DNA from: Planctomycetota bacterium
Lineage (GTDB): Bacteria; Planctomycetota; UBA8742; UBA2392
Direction of reading: 5' to 3'
DNA length: 64,000 nt
Assembly: GCA_020638675.1 (NCBI GenBank)
Contig: JACKID010000001.1
Span: forward strand, 2,790,001-2,854,000
The notes beneath the pieces are model-generated. The model had not been told where the DNA came from. It saw only the letters and a program-made list of their open reading frames with translations, and did no database searches. Numbering within the stretch: position 1 is the stretch's first letter; each line of letters begins with the position of its first letter. Below are positions 17,001 to 23,424 of the stretch, in pieces. The translations under genes and the position numbers were made by a program.

Positions 17001-17730
17001 GATCCGCCATCTCTACGCCGCCTTCAGCATGAAGGAGGCCCGCTTCCGCGCCGACGAAGCCATCGCGGAGCTGAAGGAAGCGCAGGAAAGCGGCAACCTG
17101 ACGGCGGTCAAGGCACGCAGCATCCGGCGCAAGCTGATCCAGGCGCAGGAGAACTACCTGCGCGCAGGCGTGCCCGTCAAAGTCACGACGCTGGAGAAGG
17201 CCCGCAACGCGACGCTGGCGGCGGCGAACACCTCGGCCGCCATCGATGACTACCACCAGCTCAACTACGCTCTGAACCGCTACGACAGCCCCGATTCCCC
17301 CACCGGCGACGCCACGCGCCACTTGAAAGCGCTGGACGGTGCGTTGCTCGCGGTCCGCGAGGCGCAGCGACTGAGGGAAAGCGGCCAGATGGACGTCGGC
17401 AACGTGATGGACGCGACTTCGAATTTCGCCGACTCGATTGAGCTCAAGCTGCCCGGCTTCAGCAACCTTCACCGCGAGCTGCTGAAGGCCGAACTGGAAT
17501 ACGCCGACAAGGGCATGCGCAAGGAAGCCGACGCCATCAACGCGCTGTCAGACGTCATCGAAGGCAAGGAAGGCGCGCAGGAGCGACTGAGCCAGGCCGT
17601 CGGCGACGTCGAGAGCCACGTCAAGGCCGGCCCCTTCACCACCGAGGCGCTCAAGAACATCGCAAAGGGCTGGGTAAAGGACATTCCGGTCATCGGACAA
17701 ATCGCCGACATCATCTTCAGCTGGAAGTGA
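14005..17730 (+). CDS. Large secreted protein with HEAT-like repeats and CARDB domain
   Basis: A 1241-residue protein with a signal peptide (MRYALLICLLLAPLSAQS) and a GGAGG ribosome binding site. Residues about 20-330 are TPR/SEL-like helices. About 350-520 are HEAT-like repeats (LLDHEDWAVREAAAAAMFRL). About 640-800 form a beta-rich segment. About 810-940 contain a CARDB-type Ig fold (PDLVAQSIMLDPPVPELGTS, then TIRAVIDPDNTVKEMDEENN). The last 300 residues are helical. No catalytic motif is visible. Such proteins usually act as extracytoplasmic scaffolds or binding proteins. It lies 66 nt upstream of the YmdB-like start, on the same strand without a terminator. Confidence 0.7.
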   Translation: MRYALLICLLLAPLSAQSIETIHDLRRDAETNISDKKYEEARVALRDAALIARSVEYPELEVTCLLRLGQLLRWSETGITDEAAAYRLSETARIIATRAGLHEQEAAALDRLRGRSDEDWKACADASLAWGGFATFEYQWQIENDPKLTDNDARREFLKTCMDLADERARTRLETHALTLPEGAGERIVALSDKAHEAGLTRLALAILEDGRELLPAVARKRLERLEGTERYRDISEAIADTTTTKPKQEEREAVEAALLRAYRYAGTARDLPLQIRLAGMLHDFSGKQRWSAIVDSLRQRQLWELTSDGQRAVRDDFFLYEGLIDRLEEHANDAQIARILLQLRGDAKTPDPAPYVEALKAALADEKARASAALIAEVSGRHEGFAVLVASLAEKSNPQQLAWAIETLARQEDLDALFKLLDHEDWAVREAAAAAMFRLDTSAVGGRLVFAAMKRAGSGHLVYLLGCMARAGIPGTLSDLEKEAAGENQARRAIAAGILASLGYATPIATIHTMLDEEKPNVAIPRALGRMPRTWGEDLTYKASRADNIHAARAAFVRGDKRRARRLFSGHPYSTVYLAPDPSKGDLSRGGEVDMVDTASTAESETVRDLNTWAAERAGAQGNELATARATPENEAEERPLHRLARAERETAPPAEGNRKRLVLIDIDGNGMARCAIEFEVGTAEIVDNKLRIPYRWTMKIDAVAGSIAGQLYKQVILAMAAADVLVGATVEIPGYEPIKAGFAGGNDDWSFIVADLPYKELGEGLGDNTPAPLEEVVQGTLKVRFDFYGNPGGLEFPLRYVAPPAGDKPDLVAQSIMLDPPVPELGTSARIYLRVVNNGKPVGDVAVSSVRFMIKNPQSEDGWRTLDARVFSPRGWRPGEVRTFEVRPKFVEGYYMNTYSYTYTPNIGDTTIRAVIDPDNTVKEMDEENNDIDVESPLQYDEERGTALAESEALEALKQPAEDLKNASNLAELDDAYGRAYDIFERLRNKTPAVTIMIRHLYAAFSMKEARFRADEAIAELKEAQESGNLTAVKARSIRRKLIQAQENYLRAGVPVKVTTLEKARNATLAAANTSAAIDDYHQLNYALNRYDSPDSPTGDATRHLKALDGALLAVREAQRLRESGQMDVGNVMDATSNFADSIELKLPGFSNLHRELLKAELEYADKGMRKEADAINALSDVIEGKEGAQERLSQAVGDVESHVKAGPFTTEALKNIAKGWVKDIPVIGQIADIIFSWK

Positions 17731-17796
17731 CCGGGCGTGTTGCGGCGCGCGTGGGTCTGCTACCCTGCGGGCTGTCTGCTGATACGTCAGGATATT

Positions 17797-18627
17797 TTGG
17801 CTCGCAAAACGATTCGCGTACTGTGTCTGGGTGATCTGGTAGGACGGCCGGGGAGGCGGGCCATCCGCGAGTGCCTGCCGCAGATCAAGCTCGATCACCG
17901 CATCGATTTCACCATCGTCAACGTCGAGAACGCCACCAACGGCGCGGGGCTGCGCGTGAAAGAAGGCGAAGAGCTGCTGGGCTACGGCATCGACTGCATG
18001 ACCACCGGCGACCACATTCTCGACTTCCCCGAGTCGAGCGATTACGCCGAGCGCGAGTACCGCGTGCTGCGCCCCGTGAACTATGAAATGAAAGGCCGCG
18101 GCGCCTGGATCTATGACAAGGGCGACGGCGTGCGCATCGGCGTCGTGAACGCCTGCGGCCACGTCTTCATGAAAGAGCGCTGCAAGACCCGCAACGTGTT
18201 CCACGCCACGCTCGAGGCCGTCGAGAAACTGCGCGAAGAAACGCCCGTCATCTTCGTCGACATGCACGGCGAAGCGACCAGCGAAAAGATCGGCATGGGC
18301 TGGCACCTCGACGGCAAGGCCAGCGCCGTCTTCGGCAGCCACACGCACGTGCAGACGGCCGACATCCAGATCCTGCCGCAGGGCACCGGCTACATCACCG
18401 ACCTCGGGATGACCGGCCCGCACGAGGGCGTCATCGGGCGCGACCTCGAGGCCGTGCTGAAGCGCTTCACGACCGAAGAGAAGCACTTCATGAAGGTCGC
18501 CAAGGGCTGGGTGCGGCTGACGGGTGCGATCTTCGAAGTCGAGCCCGCCAGCGGCAAATGCGTCGGCACGGAACTGTTCAGCCACCAGCTTGAAACCAGC
18601 GAAGATCCCGCCACGGAAGGCGCGTAG
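17797..18627 (+). CDS. ymdB: YmdB/TIGR00282-family metallophosphoesterase
   Basis: A 276-residue member of the calcineurin-like YmdB family (2',3'-cyclic-nucleotide phosphodiesterase in Bacillus). The TTG start at 17797 follows AGGA at 17789-17792 and gives the family N-terminus (KTIRVLCLGDLVGRPGRR). Metal-binding and catalytic motifs are D13, E44/N45 (NVENATNGAG), H73, DMHGEATSEK and GSHTHVQTAD, then the family signature TDLGMTGPHEGVIG. One difference stands out: the usual GNH is GDH here (D72 for Asn). The next hairpin (18715-18732) lies in the leader of the following gene. Confidence 0.88.
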   Translation: MARKTIRVLCLGDLVGRPGRRAIRECLPQIKLDHRIDFTIVNVENATNGAGLRVKEGEELLGYGIDCMTTGDHILDFPESSDYAEREYRVLRPVNYEMKGRGAWIYDKGDGVRIGVVNACGHVFMKERCKTRNVFHATLEAVEKLREETPVIFVDMHGEATSEKIGMGWHLDGKASAVFGSHTHVQTADIQILPQGTGYITDLGMTGPHEGVIGRDLEAVLKRFTTEEKHFMKVAKGWVRLTGAIFEVEPASGKCVGTELFSHQLETSEDPATEGA

Positions 18628-18760
18628 TCACCGGCACATTTTCTTTGAAATTGCGAAACGCCGAATTGCAATTAGTGTGACATAGCTATCGACGCCAATC
18701 GCTCGCTCACGACTGGGCCGGTTTTCCGGCCCCCGAAGGACGAATCAAAGGAGAGGACCC

Positions 18761-20602
18761 ATGGCCTGGACCAGGTGGATCTTTGCACTGCTATTTTTGG
18801 CAGCGGCCGGCGCAGCACACGCCCAGACAACCTTCAACGTGACCAGCAATGCCGACAGCGGCGCGGGCAGCCTGCGCGACGCAATCACGCAGGCCAATGC
18901 GTCAACCAGCACGGCCGACACGATCACCTTCGGCATCACCGGCACGATCACGCTGACGACCGCCCTGCCGGTCATCACCGACAACCTCACGATCGACGGC
19001 CCGGGGCGCACCGCGCTTACGATTGAGCGCGACAACCTGGCCGCCGACTTCCGAATCTTCGAGACGAACACGATCGGGCTCACGCTCAACATCAATGAGC
19101 TGACGATCCAGGGCGGGCGCGCCACACAGGGCGCGGGCATTCTCAGCCGCGGCCCGCTGGGGCTCTACGACGTGCTGATCCAGGACTGCATAGCCCAGGG
19201 CGCAACCGCGGGCGGCAACGGTGAAGGCGGCGCGATCTACCACACACCGGCCGTTGCTTTGTGCGCGCTGACCAATTGCCTGATCCAGAATTGCCAGGCC
19301 ATCGGCGGCGACAACGCCAGCGGCACTGCAGGCGCGGGCTTCGGAGGCGCGATTTACATCAACGCCGGGACGCTGGGCCTGCTTTCGACCACGATCAACA
19401 ACTGCGACGCAATCGGCGGCGACTCGACAGGAGGAAATGGCGACGGCGGTGAGGCATGGGGCGGTGCCGTCTACGCCAAGTTCGCAGCCGGATTCACCGA
19501 CTCGGTTATCAGCAACTGTGATACTGCAGTTGGCGCGCCCAACGGAAGCGGAACGAGCCCGGGCGGCTCAGGCGGTGCGGTCTACGGTGAGGGGGCGATC
19601 ACCTCCATCGACACGACCTGGCAGAACAACACGCTCACAACGGGTGGGCAAGCGCTTGGTGGCGCGATCTGCTTCTCGCCCTCTAGCACACAGCAGCTGA
19701 CGGTTACGCGAAGCGTGTTTGCGGGCAATGACGCAACGGCGGGAGGAACCAACGGCAACTCGCTCGGTTCCACGATCGCTTCATTCGGGATCTTCGAGAT
19801 TCGCGAAACCGAAATCAGCGGCTCCGTCGCCACACCCACCGGCACGGGCATCGGCGTGGTCGTCTATCACGAAGCGTCGGCCGCCTTACTGATGGAGCGC
19901 AGCACCGTCGCAGGCAACACCGGAGATGCGGTGCACATCGAGATATCCTCCTCCGCCGACATCGTGAACTCCACCATCAGCGGCAACACCTCCGCCAGCA
20001 ACGCCGGCGGCGTCACCACACTCGGCGCCGCTGTGGACATCACCTTCTGCACGATCACGCTCAACACCGGCGCAACCGGCGGCGGCATCGCCACGGCCGG
20101 CTCCGGTACCATCACCGTCACCGGCAGCATTATCGCGGGCAACACCGGCGGCAGCGCGGCCAACGCGGACTATGCGCTGTCCGGTGGCTCGATCTTTGAC
20201 GCGGGCGGCAACGTAATCGGCGTCGAAGACGGCAGCACCTTCACCAACATTGCCACCCAAAAGGGCACCTCCAGCGCGGCCCTCAACGCCATGCTGAGCG
20301 CGCTGGCCGACAATGGCGGGCTGACCCGCACGCACGCGCTGGCCAGCGGCAGCCCGGCTGTCGACATGGGTGGCAGCACCGGCGTGCCGAGCACCGACCA
20401 GCGCAACGCTCCCCGCAACGTAGGCGCGGCCGACGCGGGCGCGTACGAATTCGGCGCAACCGTCCCCAGCGGCCAGGGCAGCGCCGGCGGCGAAGGCGAC
20501 TCGCGCTGCGCGGTTTCCGCTGACGGCGGCGCAGGCTGGCTGCTGCTGCTCGGGCTGCTGGGCGCCATCGGGCTCACGACCCGCCTGCGCAGGGCCAACT
20601 GA
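18761..20602 (+). CDS. Secreted right-handed beta-helix protein with C-terminal sorting tail
   Basis: A 613-residue protein with a signal peptide (LLFLAAAGAAHAQ). The start region FNVTSNADSGAGSLRDAITQ is typical of polymorphic outer-membrane/pectate-lyase-like beta-helices. Many parallel beta-helix rungs rich in Gly, Asn and Thr follow (GGAIYIN, GGAVYGE, STISGNTSASNAGG). The last 31 residues form a tripartite tail: Cys583, a hydrophobic helix (about 593-605) and a basic end RLRRAN. This resembles the MYXO-CTERM/GlyGly-CTERM class of processing signals. Likely exported and surface-anchored; adhesion or polysaccharide binding is inferred. AAGGAGAGG precedes the ATG. Confidence 0.78.
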   Translation: MAWTRWIFALLFLAAAGAAHAQTTFNVTSNADSGAGSLRDAITQANASTSTADTITFGITGTITLTTALPVITDNLTIDGPGRTALTIERDNLAADFRIFETNTIGLTLNINELTIQGGRATQGAGILSRGPLGLYDVLIQDCIAQGATAGGNGEGGAIYHTPAVALCALTNCLIQNCQAIGGDNASGTAGAGFGGAIYINAGTLGLLSTTINNCDAIGGDSTGGNGDGGEAWGGAVYAKFAAGFTDSVISNCDTAVGAPNGSGTSPGGSGGAVYGEGAITSIDTTWQNNTLTTGGQALGGAICFSPSSTQQLTVTRSVFAGNDATAGGTNGNSLGSTIASFGIFEIRETEISGSVATPTGTGIGVVVYHEASAALLMERSTVAGNTGDAVHIEISSSADIVNSTISGNTSASNAGGVTTLGAAVDITFCTITLNTGATGGGIATAGSGTITVTGSIIAGNTGGSAANADYALSGGSIFDAGGNVIGVEDGSTFTNIATQKGTSSAALNAMLSALADNGGLTRTHALASGSPAVDMGGSTGVPSTDQRNAPRNVGAADAGAYEFGATVPSGQGSAGGEGDSRCAVSADGGAGWLLLLGLLGAIGLTTRLRRAN

Positions 20603-20619
20603 TCGTGACGTTCCACTCA

Positions 20620-20653
20620 CACGCCCGGCCGAATCGGCCGGGCGTGCTGTTTT
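20620..20653 (+). terminator. Intrinsic terminator after the beta-helix gene
   Basis: A perfect 12-bp stem CACGCCCGGCCG / CGGCCGGGCGTG with loop AAT is followed by CTGTTTTCC. Confidence 0.88.
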
Positions 20654-20718
20654 CCACACTGCGCGCAACCGTGGCGAAGGCTTGACGGGGCGCTAAGATG
20701 CGGGCGTTGGAGGTATCC

Positions 20719-22029
20719 ATGTCAGACACCGCCGAGCGCCGCAGCAAGCCGAACTTTTTCGACATCGACTTCGAGAAGGCGCCGTTCATCGCCATCTGGG
20801 AAGTCACCCGCGCGTGCGACCTGCGCTGCGTGCACTGCCGCGCCGAGGCCATCCCCAACCGCGACCCGGAAGAGCTGACCAAAGAGCAAGGCTTCAAGCT
20901 GATCGACGAGCTGCGGGCCTTCAGCGAAACCGCGCCGCCGCTGTTCGTGCTCACCGGCGGCGACCCTATTAAGTCGCCCTACACGATGGAGTACATCAAG
21001 TACGCGGACTCGGTCGGGCTGCGCGTCGCCGTCACGCCTTCCGCCACCGGGCTGCTGACGCGCGAGGCCATCCACGAGATGAAAGAAAACGGGCTGACGC
21101 GCATGGCGATCAGCCTTGACGGGTCAACAGCAGAGATCCACGACAACTTCCGCCGCCAGCCCGGCAGCTATGACCACACCATCCGCGCGATCAAGGACGC
21201 GCAGGCCGAGGGTTTGACAGTCCAGATCAACACCACGATCTCGCGCTGGAACATGAACGACATCGACAACCTGTGCGCGCTGATGCAGAAACTCGGGCTG
21301 ACGCTGTGGGCCGCGTTCTTCCTGGTGCCCACAGGCCGCGGCGAAGAGAAAGACGAGATCTCACCCGAAGAGTACGAGGTCGCGCTCAACAAGCTCTATG
21401 AGACCGCCCGCAAGGCCGACTTTGACCTGAAGACCACGGCCGCGCCGCACTACCGCCGCGTCGTGCTGCAGCACCAGCGCGCCGAGGGCAAGAGCGGCGA
21501 CAGCAGCCGCTATATGCGTCCGCGCAGCGGAGAAGGCAGCCCGGAAGATCGCAAGGAAGGCGGCCCGCCCGCCTGGGTGCTGCGCGACATGAAGCCCGGC
21601 GGCTGGTCACGCGGCGACAGCATCGGGCGCGCAGCCCGCGGCGTGAACGACGGCAACGGCTTCATCTTTATTGACCACGTCGGTGAGGTGTACCCGAGCG
21701 GCTTTCTTCCGCTGAAGTGCGGCAACGTGAAGAAGCAGTCGATCATCGACATCTACCGCAATAATCCGCACCTCAAGAAGATGCGGGACTTTTCACAGCT
21801 CAAGGGAAAGTGCTGGGCCTGCGACTACCGCGACGTCTGCGGCGGCGCGCGCTCAAGGGCGTTTGCAGTAACCGGCGACTACATGGCCAGCGAAAGCTAC
21901 TGCACCTATGTCCCGCCCGCGCTCGCGCACGTGCAAGGCGTAGACTGGCTAGCCCCAGACATGCTCATCAAAGACGTCCGTGAGTACCTGAAACCCGAAG
22001 ACATCAAACAGTTCGAAAAACCAGCCTAA
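20719..22029 (+). CDS. Radical SAM/SPASM protein, TIGR04053/AhbD-like
   Basis: A 436-residue enzyme. The ATG at 20719 is chosen for the GGAGG 6-10 nt upstream. The radical SAM [4Fe-4S] motif is CDLRCVHC, preceded by APFIAIWEVTRA; the glycine-rich SAM loop is LTGGDP. The C-terminal SPASM region holds extra cysteines (LKCGN, then CWACDYRDVCGGAR and SYC) for auxiliary clusters. Length and the FFDIDFEKAPF start match the TIGR04053 group, related to heme-synthesis AhbC/AhbD and NirJ proteins. The substrate is unknown. No heme or peptide-maturation genes flank it, so a specific pathway cannot be assigned. Confidence 0.85.
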   Translation: MSDTAERRSKPNFFDIDFEKAPFIAIWEVTRACDLRCVHCRAEAIPNRDPEELTKEQGFKLIDELRAFSETAPPLFVLTGGDPIKSPYTMEYIKYADSVGLRVAVTPSATGLLTREAIHEMKENGLTRMAISLDGSTAEIHDNFRRQPGSYDHTIRAIKDAQAEGLTVQINTTISRWNMNDIDNLCALMQKLGLTLWAAFFLVPTGRGEEKDEISPEEYEVALNKLYETARKADFDLKTTAAPHYRRVVLQHQRAEGKSGDSSRYMRPRSGEGSPEDRKEGGPPAWVLRDMKPGGWSRGDSIGRAARGVNDGNGFIFIDHVGEVYPSGFLPLKCGNVKKQSIIDIYRNNPHLKKMRDFSQLKGKCWACDYRDVCGGARSRAFAVTGDYMASESYCTYVPPALAHVQGVDWLAPDMLIKDVREYLKPEDIKQFEKPA

Positions 22030-22034
22030 CCAAA

Positions 22035-22056
22035 ACCCAGCCCGCAAGGGCTGGGT
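22035..22056. repeat. Hairpin repeat, copy 1 (CCCAGCCC-GCAA-GGGCTGGG)
   Basis: A perfect 9-bp stem ACCCAGCCC / GGGCTGGGT with loop GCAA lies 5 nt after the radical SAM stop. An inverted copy with loop TTGC is at 22159-22180. No T-run follows, so it may act as a 3' stabiliser or REP-like element rather than a terminator. Confidence 0.7.
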
Positions 22057-22112
22057 ATGCGCCCACACGAACACCGACCGGCCTCCATTCATCGGTTAGC
22101 ACGCACGATCCG

Positions 22113-22140
22113 CCCCGCCCGAAAGGGCGGGGATTTTTTG
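22113..22140 (+). terminator. Intrinsic terminator after the radical SAM gene
   Basis: A perfect 8-bp stem CCCCGCCC / GGGCGGGG with a GAAA tetraloop is followed by ATTTTTTGG. It sits between the two inverted hairpin repeats. Confidence 0.9.
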
Positions 22141-22158
22141 GAAACGCGTCCGTGCACT

Positions 22159-22180
22159 GCCCAGCCCTTGCGGGCTGGGC
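22159..22180. repeat. Hairpin repeat, copy 2 (inverted)
   Basis: A perfect 9-bp stem GCCCAGCCC / GGGCTGGGC with loop TTGC is the reverse complement of the core of copy 1 and is followed by TTTGG. A degraded relative is present just after the secretin gene near 56395-56417. Confidence 0.7.
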
Positions 22181-22254
22181 TTTGGTCCTTCGGGAAATCC
22201 GTGTCGCACTGGTGTGTATCCTCTTTGTGGGAGAACGAACGAAGAGGACGAACC

Positions 22255-23046
22255 ATGAGTAATCGAAAGTGGCGAAAACCTGCGGGCGGCGATGCCGGCG
22301 CGCACCATTCCGACACCGACGCTTCCAAGCCTGAAGAGCCCGCGCTGACTTCCACCTCCGGCGCGCGACTTCGCCCCGATCAGCCGGAGCAGATCGCGCA
22401 AGCACGACAGCCCGGGCCGGGGCCAGAGATCGCGGTGCTGCCGGACGACTACCTGGAAAACGGCTACGACGGCGGGCAGGCGGAACTCCCGCCCGGCTGC
22501 TACCGCACAAAATTTCAGGGAGGTGACGGGCTGGCCGACCTGCGCGCGACCGTCGACGGTGTGTACACCTCGAAGCCGCTGACCGACGCGGAGGTCGAAG
22601 CCATCCTTGGCGAAACCGTGCGCTTCCTGCGGCAGGTGATGGTGCTGACCGCATCCGTCACGGAAACCATACCGGCCGGCGAGTTGCGCCGCGTCGTCGC
22701 GAGCGAATGCGCCCTGCCCGGCGACGTAGTGCTTGAGGACGGCAGCATTTCCCGCTACCGCGACGCCTACCGCGTCGGTGAGGACGGAGCCAGGTCGACT
22801 GCGCCCGAGCAGGAGCCGAGCAAACCCGCCGACCACAAAGCCGCGCCCCGCAGCAGGTCGCGCGGTGCTACCCATCCGTTGATGGCACTGCTGCGCCTGG
22901 CGGTGCAGGCCGCGCGCCTGATCAAACAGATCACCAGCGGCACGCACCCGGGCATCTTCAATAAGCTCAAGCGCGAGCCGAAGGGTCCATACGACGACGT
23001 GATGGCCGGGGAGAAGGCGCTGCGCGCGTTGATGAACGGGACGTAG
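22255..23046 (+). CDS. Hypothetical protein
   Basis: A 263-residue protein with no recognised domain. The ATG at 22255 follows GAAGAGGACG. The N-terminus (about 1-65) is polar and probably disordered. A central region (about 65-165) has regular helices (TDAEVEAILGETVRFLRQVM) and may be folded. A basic disordered stretch and an amphipathic C-terminal helix (LMALLRLAVQAARLIKQI) follow. No signal peptide or catalytic signature is visible. It is isolated by hairpins upstream and a 378-bp gap downstream. Confidence 0.55.
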   Translation: MSNRKWRKPAGGDAGAHHSDTDASKPEEPALTSTSGARLRPDQPEQIAQARQPGPGPEIAVLPDDYLENGYDGGQAELPPGCYRTKFQGGDGLADLRATVDGVYTSKPLTDAEVEAILGETVRFLRQVMVLTASVTETIPAGELRRVVASECALPGDVVLEDGSISRYRDAYRVGEDGARSTAPEQEPSKPADHKAAPRSRSRGATHPLMALLRLAVQAARLIKQITSGTHPGIFNKLKREPKGPYDDVMAGEKALRALMNGT

Positions 23047-23424
23047 TACGCGCCAACCCGGCCGCACACTTGACCGGTCAAGACCGGTCCGTGGGCGATT
23101 TGGCCCGTGCCCGTGGGGGCCTCAAATTCGGGTGTTTTCGGGCGTTTTGTCGGGTGATTCGGGGGCTTATTGGTGCTGACCCACGGACGCAGTCATCCCG
23201 GCCACGGTGACGCCGATCACCTAAGAGGCTTTTCACCAGCCGGGGCTGCCAAGCCCGGGGCGCCGGGTCCAGGAGATGGGATTGCGCCAGATTTTGCGTG
23301 AGGCTGGCGCGGGCTGCCCGACTACAGCCGCAACTACACAACAAAGCCCTTTGGTCGGATGAACGGACCCCCACGGCCGTACTACTTATCGAAGGGCATG
23401 CAAATTGTTCGGAGGAAACAGCTT
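23047..23424. other. Intergenic region with a tandem palindrome
   Basis: This 378-bp stretch has no convincing gene on either strand. It holds the palindrome at 23070-23081 with an adjoining half copy, several GGGTG/TTTT alternations at about 23128-23170, and GC-rich potential stems at about 23250-23275. A long leader or a small RNA is possible, but no known RNA family was recognised. The end carries the GGAGGA site for the next gene. Confidence 0.4.
23070..23089. promoter_or_regulatory. Palindrome TTGACCGGTCAA with adjacent GACCGGTC repeat
   Basis: A perfect 12-bp palindrome is directly followed by a second GACCGGTC (itself palindromic), 23 nt after the stop of the preceding gene. It could be an operator for a dimeric regulator or part of a terminator-like stem; the sequence does not decide. 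Confidence 0.35.

Noticed and set aside
17737..17796. GTG start at 17737 for the YmdB-like gene
   Set aside because: It would add 20 residues absent from the family and has no ribosome binding site; TTG 17797 follows AGGA.
22004..23067. Minus-strand reading frames opposite the radical SAM end and the 22255 gene
   Set aside because: Their products are Arg/Pro/Ala-rich shadows that run through the hairpins and terminator and have no start signals.
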